Shown: piece after piece, positions 16,666 to 24,345 of the stretch
Layout: each line of letters begins with the position of its first letter
Numbering within the stretch: the stretch's first letter is position 1
Origin: Deltaproteobacteria bacterium CG11_big_fil_rev_8_21_14_0_20_47_16
Lineage (GTDB): Bacteria; UBA10199; GCA-002796325; 1-14-0-20-47-16
Reading direction: 5' to 3'
NCBI GenBank assembly: GCA_002796325.1
Contig: PCXA01000015.1
Coordinates: forward strand, 1 to 64,000
DNA: 64,000 bases
Position numbers and translations under genes: made by a program
Notes under the pieces: generated by a model
Told to the model about the DNA's origin: nothing
The model's database searches: none
Seen by the model: only the letters and a program-made list of their open reading frames with translations

Positions 16666-18292
16666 AGGGTTGCTCCAATTTGCCAAGAATAGAGAGCATC
16701 TTCTCGGGTGAAATCACTTCACCAACACGACGGCTTTTGGGTATTTCGGTACCATCTGGATTTAAAAATAGAACAGTTGGCCACCCAACAACATTGAAAC
16801 GATCCAAGAGTTTTTTAAGTTCCGGTGTCATTGTTGTGGCATCAACCCGCCATGTCACCCAATGGGCAGATAACTTTGCAACCACATCCGGATTGTGAAA
16901 GGTTGTTCGATCCATTTCCAGACAAGGCGCACACCACTTGGCCGAAAAATCAACCAAAATGGGTTCATTCACAGCCTTGGCACGACTGAGAACTGTTGCT
17001 TCATCTGTGATCCAAACAACACCTTCTTGTTGTAGAAACGGCACCCGGTCAATCCACGGTACAAACGAATCAAAATAATAAAGTGCTGGCAGGAGCAATA
17101 AAATACCCAAGACCCGTTTTACCCAAACGGCAATATGGGGTTTGCGGGTATGATGGGATAGCGATCCATAAAACGTGCCGACGACAATAAAGAGTGTACC
17201 CATGCCCAGTGCAAAACTGCACATCAGTAAAAATCCGGTCCACACATCTTTGGTAAGGCCCACAAACGCTAGCAATGCACCCATCACAGGTCCCACGCAC
17301 GGCGCGGCCAAGAATCCCATGGAGATTCCCGCCAAAAATGCGCCCAGTGGACCTTTACCGCCAAGCTTGAGAAGAAGATTACGCAACCACATCGGCATTT
17401 GCAGCGTGATGATGTCAAACATGGATAAGCTCATAAAAACAAAGAACAGAATCACAAGCGCCAAGAACCATTTTTGTTGGAACAAGAAGCCCAATTGCAG
17501 TCCCAAGATCGCTGCCAATGACCCCAACAGTGCATAGGTAACGGTCATACCTAAGGTCAGCATGACAGCGAGTGCAAAATTGTGGTGGTGCTTGCGGTGC
17601 TGCCCCACACCAATCACCATTAAGGTAATGGGCAAGAGCGGTAACACACAGGGTGTAAAACTGGTCAGCAAGCCCCCAATAAAGGCTGCCAGGAAGGCCC
17701 AGAGCAGACCACGCTGCACCAACTCGTCTGCCGAGGTGGGCAACTGGAATACGGGCGCTTCTGCAACTTTCTCCTGAGGGACCGGTGCTTCACCTGTCAT
17801 TGCGGGTGTATCATCGGGAGTGGCTCCTGTAGCCGCCACCACCCGCACGGTCCATTGAATCTGTGTCTCTTCGGGGCGTAGACAGAGCTTCTCTGAACAG
17901 CCCTGGTAACTCAACGTTGCGATCAAATCATGGTCTGCAGGCTCCGCAGATGCCGGCACATGGATCTTGGCAGTAATCGGCACTTCTCCCATGTACACTT
18001 GGGCCGCCTGCCCCGTCACCGGATCTTCATGCAGAACCGACTTGGGATACGTTACCTTTTGAACCAAAATGCCCTCAAGGCTCATAAAGTCCAGACTGGT
18101 CTTATCTTGATAGACAAAATGGTTGGGCGGCATTCGTAAGGTAACAGTCAATGTGGCATCGTCACCCGGCTTGATCAGTATGGGGTCAAGATCCCATGAT
18201 GGTTGGAAGGGACTTCCTCCAAAACCCGCAAATGCAGATGCAGTAAGTGTTAAAACGGTGAGAAGAACGGTAATGAGCAGGTGACGTTTCAT
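16634..18292 (-). CDS. dsbD: Thiol:disulfide interchange protein DsbD
   Basis: Carries reducing power from cytoplasmic thioredoxin to the periplasm. Order: signal peptide (residues 1-22), N-terminal DsbD-alpha domain with the Cys pair in Q-G-C-S-E-K-L-C, an eight-helix CcdA-like domain with Cys in T-P-C-V-L-P-L-L and A-A-P-C-V-G-P, and a C-terminal thioredoxin domain with W-C-A-P-C. All six catalytic cysteines are present. The ATG at 18292 opens the signal peptide; an upstream frame extension to 18388 runs into the promoter. It is coupled to the downstream GMC oxidoreductase, an unusual partner. Confidence 0.94.
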   Translation of the reverse strand: MKRHLLITVLLTVLTLTASAFAGFGGSPFQPSWDLDPILIKPGDDATLTVTLRMPPNHFVYQDKTSLDFMSLEGILVQKVTYPKSVLHEDPVTGQAAQVYMGEVPITAKIHVPASAEPADHDLIATLSYQGCSEKLCLRPEETQIQWTVRVVAATGATPDDTPAMTGEAPVPQEKVAEAPVFQLPTSADELVQRGLLWAFLAAFIGGLLTSFTPCVLPLLPITLMVIGVGQHRKHHHNFALAVMLTLGMTVTYALLGSLAAILGLQLGFLFQQKWFLALVILFFVFMSLSMFDIITLQMPMWLRNLLLKLGGKGPLGAFLAGISMGFLAAPCVGPVMGALLAFVGLTKDVWTGFLLMCSFALGMGTLFIVVGTFYGSLSHHTRKPHIAVWVKRVLGILLLLPALYYFDSFVPWIDRVPFLQQEGVVWITDEATVLSRAKAVNEPILVDFSAKWCAPCLEMDRTTFHNPDVVAKLSAHWVTWRVDATTMTPELKKLLDRFNVVGWPTVLFLNPDGTEIPKSRRVGEVISPEKMLSILGKLEQPYVVPAQPSDH

Positions 18293-18304
18293 AATAGTTG
18301 CCGC

Positions 18305-18334
18305 GTTATAGCAAAAAGGATTGAATGACCGCAA
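18305..18334 (-). promoter_or_regulatory. dsbD promoter, predicted near-leaderless
   Basis: Minus strand: TTGCGG (18334-18329), 18-bp spacer, TATAAC (18310-18305), 12 nt to the ATG at 18292; no ribosome binding site. It overlaps the divergent dacZ promoter, so the two genes should interfere or be co-regulated. Confidence 0.45.
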
Positions 18335-18349
18335 TAAGTTCTGTAACAA
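18321..18349 (+). promoter_or_regulatory. dacZ promoter, predicted leaderless transcript
   Basis: TTGAAT (18321-18326), 17-bp spacer, TAACAA (18344-18349), 10 nt to the ATG at 18360. No Shine-Dalgarno. Confidence 0.5.
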
Positions 18350-18359
18350 TATACACTTA

Positions 18360-19250
18360 ATGGATGCAAATAGCCAGACCATGATCAAGGCCGCAATGCA
18401 AGTGGCCCAAAAAAACGGCGCACAGTCGGTGTTGATCTATGCCGATGCGCTGGATGATCTGATTTACGAGAGCCCCATTCCGCGCGGATTACAGATTATC
18501 GTCGCTACCAAAAAGAAAAAGCCGGACTATACGGCTGATGCCAAAAATTCCTTGGGGCGGCGCGCACGCAGTACGATTTCAATTCCAAAAATCCCCACCA
18601 CACGATTGGGTTTGATCAAGCTCTCACTCATACTGGGGACGTCACAGGGTGCCATCACCCCTGGTGAAGTCGTCGTGTGTATTGTGGGCAAAGAAGACCA
18701 AGGTCTGGATTGTTTTCAAATTGTAAATACATTGCGTGAAACAGAACTGTTCACCAGCCAAGCCGCTGGTGACATCCATGAAACCATCCCCCCTGCCATT
18801 TTCCAGGCGGTGTTGAATATCTGTATGGAGCTTTCCAGCAAAGGCCGCGAAGGCAAACCTGTGGGCACCATTTTTGTGGTGGGCGATGACGACAAAGTCA
18901 TGCAGCTGTCCAAACAAATGATTATCAATCCGTTCAAAGGCTATGATGAGGAAGACCGCAATATCTTGAACCCCTCCCTTAAAGAGACCATCCGCGAGTT
19001 TTCAGGTCTGGACGGTTCCTTTGTCATTAGTGCCGATGGCACCGTCATTACAGCTGGCCGCTACCTGGGGGCCACCGTAGGCGAAGGCGGACTCCCCCAA
19101 GGTCTGGGTAGCCGTCATATCGCTGCCGCCGGAATCACAGCCTTGACGAAGGCCGTGGCCTTTGTTATCAGCGAATCCTCCGGAGATGTCCGGATCTTCA
19201 AGGATGGCAAGGTTTTGATGGAAGTTGAAAAAGCCCCGTCCCGCAGATAA
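18360..19250 (+). CDS. Diadenylate cyclase, DacZ/DisA_N type
   Basis: Makes cyclic di-AMP from two ATP. The C-terminal DAC domain (residues about 180-290) shows the two catalytic motifs: F-S-G-L-D-G-S-F-V-I-S and G-L-G-S-R-H-I-A-A, followed by S-E-S-S-G-D-V-R-I-F-K-D-G. DGS and RHI replace the DGA and RHR of Bacillus DisA; as I recall, the G-L-G-x-R-H form is that of archaeal DacZ. The N-terminal 150 residues (A-Q-K-N-G-A-Q-S-V-L-I-Y-A-D) resemble the pyruvate-kinase-C-like domain of DacZ. There are no membrane helices, so it is cytosolic. ATG at 18360 chosen; a TTG at 18321 coincides with the -35. A 67-aa gene follows, probably in the same mRNA. Confidence 0.88.
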   Translation: MDANSQTMIKAAMQVAQKNGAQSVLIYADALDDLIYESPIPRGLQIIVATKKKKPDYTADAKNSLGRRARSTISIPKIPTTRLGLIKLSLILGTSQGAITPGEVVVCIVGKEDQGLDCFQIVNTLRETELFTSQAAGDIHETIPPAIFQAVLNICMELSSKGREGKPVGTIFVVGDDDKVMQLSKQMIINPFKGYDEEDRNILNPSLKETIREFSGLDGSFVISADGTVITAGRYLGATVGEGGLPQGLGSRHIAAAGITALTKAVAFVISESSGDVRIFKDGKVLMEVEKAPSRR

Positions 19251-19276
19251 GCACCATAACCCAAAAAGGAATCACA

Positions 19277-19480
19277 ATGGCAAAGCGCAGCGATGATCTG
19301 ATTTATGACAAACGACTGGTCGTATTAAACACCAAGTTTGGTTACGTAGATGAAAAAGCGTTGGAAGCACACACCCAAAAATTGCCTGACCTGAAAGATC
19401 AAGCCGAAGAATGGGCCATGTTCACCGAAGAAGTGGTTGATGGTGAAGAACCCACATTTGCCGCCATCGAACAAAAGTAA
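19277..19480 (+). CDS. Small acidic hypothetical protein downstream of DacZ
   Basis: 67 aa, not recognised. It has AAGGA 6 nt before the ATG, lies 26 nt after dacZ, and has normal-looking coding composition (K-R-S-D-D-L-I-Y-D-K-R ... E-E-W-A-M-F-T-E-E-V). Acidic, probably cytosolic, with a predicted helical C-terminal half. Its last 82 bp overlap the end of convergent lipB. Association with c-di-AMP is only a guess from position. Confidence 0.65.
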   Translation: MAKRSDDLIYDKRLVVLNTKFGYVDEKALEAHTQKLPDLKDQAEEWAMFTEEVVDGEEPTFAAIEQK

Positions 19481-20118
19481 TTACCCAAATCTTGTGCAAC
19501 GGTTTCAACAGACCATTTCTGCTGCGGCAGTAGTGTGCTCAATGACGTCACACCTTTCCCCTGAATGCCACACGGAATGCAGTAGGTATAGGGTGTTAAA
19601 TCAGTCGTCACGTTAAGCGCAAATCCGTGAAGTGTAATTCCCTTCTTCACATGCAAACCAATTGCGGCGATTTTCTGCTGCCCCACCCACACACCAGGAT
19701 TTTCAGCATCACGTGTTGCTGTGATGCCGTAGGATTTTAAATTGCCAATCAAACCCTCTTCAACCCAATGCACAAAATCGGCCACGCCAATCGATTGATT
19801 TTTTAAATCGCAAATGAAGTAACCCACCAACTGGCCAGGGCCATGATAGGTAATGCGGCCACCACGGTTGGTATTGACGATATCAATGTTGTGCGCACGG
19901 ATTTCATCTTGGGTGAGAAGCCAATCGTGGCTCACATCTTGACGACCGGTGGTAAAAACCGGCGCATGTTCCAGCAAAAGCAAGGTGTCGGGAATGGCAC
20001 TGCGCGCACGCTCCGCATGCAGGGACTCCTGCAGCGCATAGGCGTCTTGGTAAGGGAGTGGCCCCTTATTTAGCAGATGGCGTATTGTCAGCGATGATTT
20101 CAAGGCCGCGTCTCGCAT
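19399..20118 (-). CDS. lipB: Octanoyl-[ACP]:protein N-octanoyltransferase
   Basis: Transfers octanoyl from ACP to lipoyl domains. Family motifs: R-G-G-R-I-T-Y-H-G-P-G-Q-L-V-G-Y, N-P-G-V-W-V, the Lys in Q-K-I-A-A-I-G, and the nucleophilic Cys in I-P-C-G-I. At 239 aa it carries about 25 extra, Ser/Thr-rich C-terminal residues, encoded exactly where it overlaps the convergent 67-aa gene. The ATG at 20118 lies inside the end of pgsA (53-nt overlap). No lipA in the window. Confidence 0.93.
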   Translation of the reverse strand: MRDAALKSSLTIRHLLNKGPLPYQDAYALQESLHAERARSAIPDTLLLLEHAPVFTTGRQDVSHDWLLTQDEIRAHNIDIVNTNRGGRITYHGPGQLVGYFICDLKNQSIGVADFVHWVEEGLIGNLKSYGITATRDAENPGVWVGQQKIAAIGLHVKKGITLHGFALNVTTDLTPYTYCIPCGIQGKGVTSLSTLLPQQKWSVETVAQDLGNYFCSMAANVGSSPSTTSSVNMAHSSA

Positions 20119-20647
20119 ATTTGAGGGTTGTGAGTATTACCAAACCGGATGTGAAGAACATGGAACCGGTCATAAAATCCCCCACCGGATAACGCAGAAA
20201 TTCCAACGACGGAAACGATAGCACGATAAACCCTAGGAATACGGTAAAGATCAACATGAGTGTAGTCCATTTGCTCCACCAGAGGGGTTCCATTTCAACT
20301 TTGATGTGGCGGCGATTGAGGTACCAAAGACCGCCCAAGACAGATGCATCTTTAATGAGCACCAGCACAAAAAACCAATCAGGCAGTACCCGCACCCACA
20401 TGAGACAAAATGTGGTAACCAACATCAGCGACTTGTCCGCGATGGGATCAATAAAGGCACCCCACTCGCTGCGCTGCCCCATGGCACGCGCCACGCTGCC
20501 GTCGATGAGATCACTGCCAGCAGCAACGCAAAATAGTAAAAAAGTTGTGACGTAGTGATCTAAGAAGAAAGTTGTTGCGATAACCGGCACCAACACCAAC
20601 CGCAACAGCGTCAACCCATTCGCCCACGTCCACTCAAATTTTTTCAT
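20066..20647 (-). CDS. pgsA: CDP-diacylglycerol--glycerol-3-phosphate 3-phosphatidyltransferase
   Basis: Membrane enzyme of phosphatidylglycerol synthesis. The CDP-alcohol phosphotransferase motif D-G-x(2)-A-R-x(8)-G-x(3)-D-x(3)-D is present as D-G-S-V-A-R-A-M-G-Q-R-S-E-W-G-A-F-I-D-P then I-A-D-K. Five or six hydrophobic helices, 193 aa, usual size. The assignment to glycerol phosphate rather than another alcohol rests on similarity of the motif context. Confidence 0.88.
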   Translation of the reverse strand: MKKFEWTWANGLTLLRLVLVPVIATTFFLDHYVTTFLLFCVAAGSDLIDGSVARAMGQRSEWGAFIDPIADKSLMLVTTFCLMWVRVLPDWFFVLVLIKDASVLGGLWYLNRRHIKVEMEPLWWSKWTTLMLIFTVFLGFIVLSFPSLEFLRYPVGDFMTGSMFFTSGLVILTTLKYARRGLEIIADNTPSAK

Positions 20648-20655
20648 GGAACGAG

Positions 20656-20684
20656 GGTGTAGAGAAAGTGGTGGATTTTGTCAA
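20656..20684 (-). promoter_or_regulatory. pgsA promoter, predicted leaderless transcript
   Basis: Minus strand: consensus TTGACA (20684-20679), 17-bp spacer, TACACC (20661-20656), 8 nt to the ATG at 20647. No ribosome binding site can fit. Confidence 0.55.
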
Positions 20685-20699
20685 TATGATGCTATGGGC

Positions 20700-23597
20700 T
20701 TATTCACTATGACGCAATCGCAGACCCGTCAACACAGCGACTGAAAGCATCATGACCACCATACTCAAAGGAGACACAGGGCTGTTTGTTGGTGTCAGCG
20801 TACAGCTACCACCACCAAAACCATTGCCACCTTGGACAGCGGTTTGAGTTCCACCAGTTGGACTTAGTGGTGGCGTATTTGGATCTTTAATCACATTGGG
20901 GTTCGCATCACAGACATCTCCCACACCATCGCCATCAACATCGGATTGGTTGGCGTTTTCAATCAACGGGCAATTGTCGACGGTATCCAATACGCCATCG
21001 CCATCATCATCTGTATCACAAGCATCCCCTTGTGGGGCTACGCCTGCAGCAATTTCCTTAGCTTTATCTGCATTGGCCTGGTCTGAATTTTTCACAAAGG
21101 GGCAGTTATCATCGGCATCGGCAATACCGTCATTGTCTTTGTCGTTTGCGCCAGCGTTTTGGTGACAGAAATCTTCATTGGGGATGTGATAGTTGGCCGG
21201 GCAAAGGTCATCTTTATCCGAGAAACCATCATGTTCGCCGACTTTCTTATAATGATCGCTGTCTTTATCCCATGGTGACGTATGTTGTTTGTCTTCTACC
21301 CAATTGGGAACGCCGTCACCGTCAATATCCGGGTCGCAGGCATCACCAATACCATCCCCATCAAAATCTGCTTGGTCACGGTTAGTAATCACAGGGCAAT
21401 TGTCGCTGCCATTGGCAAACGTATCCTCATCGTAGTCTTTAACGTCTGCTGCAGACACCCCAGCACCAGTATTCGCACAGCCATTTGGGCCACCATTAGG
21501 GGAAATGCCTGGGCAGGAGTCTGCTTGAGGTGCAAAGAGACATGTCGCTTGACCTGAATTCTTGATTGGCCCAGGTCCTTCACCATCGCAAGCATCGTCA
21601 GTCTGACCATTTGCAGCACCATCAGAGTCGGCTTCCACGGGTGACAATACCGACCATTCGTGATCACCAAGATTGTTTATAGTATGATAGCGCGTCTGCA
21701 TTTCATAAACATCTGGAATACCATCGTTATCATCATCGGAGTCACAGGCATCCCCGATACCATCATTGTCAGTATCCAACTGTGGGGCACTGGTTTTGTC
21801 ATTATTGGCAACCATTGGACAATTATCCCTTAGCTTGGGGTCTGCTGCCCAATCTGGCTTACCATCACCATCACTATCCAAAAACGATTGAGCATTGTCA
21901 TCATTGAGATCACAGGCATGACCAATACCATCTTCGTCATTGTCCCATTGACTCATGTCAAATTTTAATGGGCAGTTATCACTGGGCTGACATGTCACTA
22001 TGTTAGAGGAATAATCTTGAAAACCAAACCCAGGACCATCGCAGAAACCGTCGCCATCTGTATCCGGTAAGAATGGATCTGTACCCGCTACAGCTTCTTG
22101 CTTGTCAGTTAATCCATCGTTGTCATCATCTGGATCACAGGCATCACCAATACTATCATTGTCAGTATCTTTTTGATCAGGATCTTTGACTGTGGGGCAC
22201 TTATCAATACTATTGGCAATACCGTCACCATCATTATCACCATCATTCAAATCAAGTTTTGGCAGAATTAAAATGAGTTTACAAAAATCTGGGTTTTGTA
22301 AGCACAAGAGAGAAATTGGGGATATAAGTGATTGTACCAGTGGATCCCCTTCACCCTTATCAAGCACACAATTCAAATTGGCATCTTCTTCACCATTTGA
22401 GAATTGATCGCCATCCTCATTACCATACCATGGATTGGGTGGCAGATTCGCTTCTACATTGGTAATGATGCGGTTGATAAACCAATTCTTTTGGCTCGCC
22501 AATGCACATCCGGTGGGGTTCGTTGAAATAACCGCACCCACGGATGGAATCGCAACTGGAGAAAATTCAGATGTCCCTGCATCACTGGTGGCCGTAAATG
22601 TAACAGACTCTGAGGCATTGTGTTTGTCGATCAAGACAACAAATAGACGATCACCATTTGAGAAGGTGCTGCTATTCAGAACACCCGCTGACAAAAACGT
22701 CTTACCCTGAGCTTCATTGCTACCGGCAGTTAAAAAAGCTTCAACCTGCTTGGTGTTGGATGATGCACGCAGGATTGCCACATAGTCGTTCTTGTCTTTG
22801 TTAATAACTGCTGTAATCAATTGAGGTGGTTGCATCCCACTATTACCACCATTCAATACAATGCCGGCTGTATTGCTAAAGATGCTATTGGCAATAAACT
22901 TGTTGCCACTGGCGTTGGCCGTTGACTGTATGGCAATAGTACTACTCTGAATTTCATTGCCTTCTTTGTCATCAATAAAACTTTTCGTGCTACCAATGGT
23001 ATATCCAAAACCAGTGAGCGAAACTGCGACTGTATTGCTTTTTACAAACCGGGAACTTCTAACAGCACCATCACTACCATTTAATTGAACACCAATCTTA
23101 TTGCTCAAGCTATCTAGGCCATCCACTATGATCCCAGCACTTGAATCATCAATCGCCTTGCTGGCGTTAGAAATACGAACATTGGAAATCGTGTGACCAC
23201 TTCCAAAGGCAACAATACCGCGTTTATCGTTGGCAACGAGGGCAATATTCGAAACACTTGAACCCGACCCTGCCAATTGAATCATCATGTCAGCAGAAAA
23301 GCTTCCCGCTGCAAATGTAACACTTGGGCTACCATCAATATTGGGAGTTGGCCCTTGTAAAGCACGTCCCTTCAACTCAAATCCAGATTCCAGAGTGATT
23401 GGTGTTGCACTGCTCAGTGAATTTGAAATAACAATAGGTGAGCAAGTTGAGTTCATCACAACATTTAATAGAGAGCAGCTTGTAGCGGCGCTTCCTGATG
23501 CGCTTGTGACTTGGCAATTACAAGCAGCATAGGCAACCGGCACCTGTACTGTTATAGATAGCCCTAAAATTCCTAAGATTATAAGTGGTTTGCGCAT
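20700..23597 (-). CDS. Secreted beta-helix / thrombospondin type 3 repeat protein with Gly-Cys-TM-Arg sorting tail
   Basis: 965 aa. The signal peptide starts at the ATG at 23597 (M-R-K-P-L-I-I-L-G-I-L), with GGAGG 7-8 nt upstream; the longer frame start at 23633 lacks support. Residues 60-290 look like a right-handed beta-helix (N-x-I-x-x-x-S/T-x-x-G repeats). Residues about 430-900 hold thrombospondin type 3 calcium-binding repeats, with six G-D/H-A/V-C-D units and many D-x-D-x-D-G loops. The tail is G-G-G-S-C-T-L, a hydrophobic helix and R-L-R-H, like the myxobacterial GC_trans_RRR (MYXO-CTERM) signal. So it is likely anchored on or released at the cell surface and stabilised by calcium. 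Paired divergently with the barrel-like gene at 23713. Confidence 0.88.
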   Translation of the reverse strand: MRKPLIILGILGLSITVQVPVAYAACNCQVTSASGSAATSCSLLNVVMNSTCSPIVISNSLSSATPITLESGFELKGRALQGPTPNIDGSPSVTFAAGSFSADMMIQLAGSGSSVSNIALVANDKRGIVAFGSGHTISNVRISNASKAIDDSSAGIIVDGLDSLSNKIGVQLNGSDGAVRSSRFVKSNTVAVSLTGFGYTIGSTKSFIDDKEGNEIQSSTIAIQSTANASGNKFIANSIFSNTAGIVLNGGNSGMQPPQLITAVINKDKNDYVAILRASSNTKQVEAFLTAGSNEAQGKTFLSAGVLNSSTFSNGDRLFVVLIDKHNASESVTFTATSDAGTSEFSPVAIPSVGAVISTNPTGCALASQKNWFINRIITNVEANLPPNPWYGNEDGDQFSNGEEDANLNCVLDKGEGDPLVQSLISPISLLCLQNPDFCKLILILPKLDLNDGDNDGDGIANSIDKCPTVKDPDQKDTDNDSIGDACDPDDDNDGLTDKQEAVAGTDPFLPDTDGDGFCDGPGFGFQDYSSNIVTCQPSDNCPLKFDMSQWDNDEDGIGHACDLNDDNAQSFLDSDGDGKPDWAADPKLRDNCPMVANNDKTSAPQLDTDNDGIGDACDSDDDNDGIPDVYEMQTRYHTINNLGDHEWSVLSPVEADSDGAANGQTDDACDGEGPGPIKNSGQATCLFAPQADSCPGISPNGGPNGCANTGAGVSAADVKDYDEDTFANGSDNCPVITNRDQADFDGDGIGDACDPDIDGDGVPNWVEDKQHTSPWDKDSDHYKKVGEHDGFSDKDDLCPANYHIPNEDFCHQNAGANDKDNDGIADADDNCPFVKNSDQANADKAKEIAAGVAPQGDACDTDDDGDGVLDTVDNCPLIENANQSDVDGDGVGDVCDANPNVIKDPNTPPLSPTGGTQTAVQGGNGFGGGSCTLTPTNSPVSPLSMVVMMLSVAVLTGLRLRHSE

Positions 23598-23614
23598 AGC
23601 CTTGCCTCCAAGGT

Positions 23615-23694
23615 GGTTATCGGCCAGTCCCATAAAAAGTTGCTAAAAAAATCTTATATTTAGAGGCAACATTTTCCGACATTGGCCGATAACC
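23615..23694. promoter_or_regulatory. Shared 12-bp motif in the divergent promoter region
   Basis: TGGCCGATAACC occurs at 23683-23694 on the plus strand and at 23626-23615 on the minus strand. In each gene's sense direction it ends 18 nt (plus) or 17 nt (minus) before the ATG. It is therefore either an operator for both genes or a shared element of both leaders. In the plus gene it abuts TATATA at 23695. Confidence 0.6.
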
Positions 23695-23712
23695 TATATA
23701 AGAGGGCTGATT

Positions 23713-24345
23713 ATGACTGATTTTAAACCGCAAAATTTACGGCTAACCACTGGATATACAATGGGTCCTTGGATCAATGTGGCCCCTATCCCCGCTGCAA
23801 CCACAACGCAAGCCGGAACCCCCTTTGCACAAGACATCCAAAAGTCCTTGGACAAGGCTGGACCATCAACCACTTCTCTATCTCAATTTAATGTAGGGCT
23901 CGACTGGGTACCCCTAACTGGATCAGCCAGTGGTGTGCCGATCCAAAGCGGTCTTGCCGTTCAATTTGGTTTTTCACCAAGCATGTTAGGTGTTGCAGAG
24001 GAAAACGTTCGCCACGACTACAGTGGAGCAATTGCATCACGCACGGTTCTTATGCTCCCCAGCGTCTATCCACTTGACCTTGGATTTAATGCTGGCGCTA
24101 CTGTTTATGTGATGGCCGACAAAGGAACACCCCGCGGTGCTGAATCCAAACAAGATACCAGCGGCGTTGTAGTAGCAGCGCATGTATCATCGGATATATC
24201 GGGCCCAATTGGCCTCGGCCTCTTCTGGAGCGCTGGACTTGGTATTTCACATGTGACGGGAACCACAGTGGGTCAAAGCGCCATTCCCGTTTCAAGTGAG
24301 AATGCATTTACTGCAACACTTTCCCTTGGCTGGAAACTTGATTAA
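23713..24345 (+). CDS. Hypothetical barrel-like protein
   Basis: 210 aa, no known family. The second half alternates hydrophobic and polar residues with Gly/aromatic pattern (L-G-F-N-A-G-A-T-V-Y-V, I-G-L-G-L-F-W-S-A-G-L-G-I) and ends T-A-T-L-S-L-G-W-K-L-D, resembling outer-membrane beta-strands, but there is no signal peptide and the last residue is not aromatic. A GAGGG lies 7-8 nt before the ATG. Divergent from, and sharing an upstream motif with, the TSP3 protein. It ends 4 nt inside the convergent trmFO. Confidence 0.7.
   Translation: MTDFKPQNLRLTTGYTMGPWINVAPIPAATTTQAGTPFAQDIQKSLDKAGPSTTSLSQFNVGLDWVPLTGSASGVPIQSGLAVQFGFSPSMLGVAEENVRHDYSGAIASRTVLMLPSVYPLDLGFNAGATVYVMADKGTPRGAESKQDTSGVVVAAHVSSDISGPIGLGLFWSAGLGISHVTGTTVGQSAIPVSSENAFTATLSLGWKLD

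Noticed and set aside
20221-20242. Partial match (gataaaccctagg) to the dispersed 31-bp element
   Set aside because: Only 13 nt, within the coding region of pgsA, without the rest of the element; chance is likely.
20880-22260. Repeating catcaccatcatca-like DNA resembling a repeat array or CRISPR
   Set aside because: It is the antisense of D-x-D-x-D-G codons in TSP3 repeats; spacing is irregular and in frame with an intact gene.
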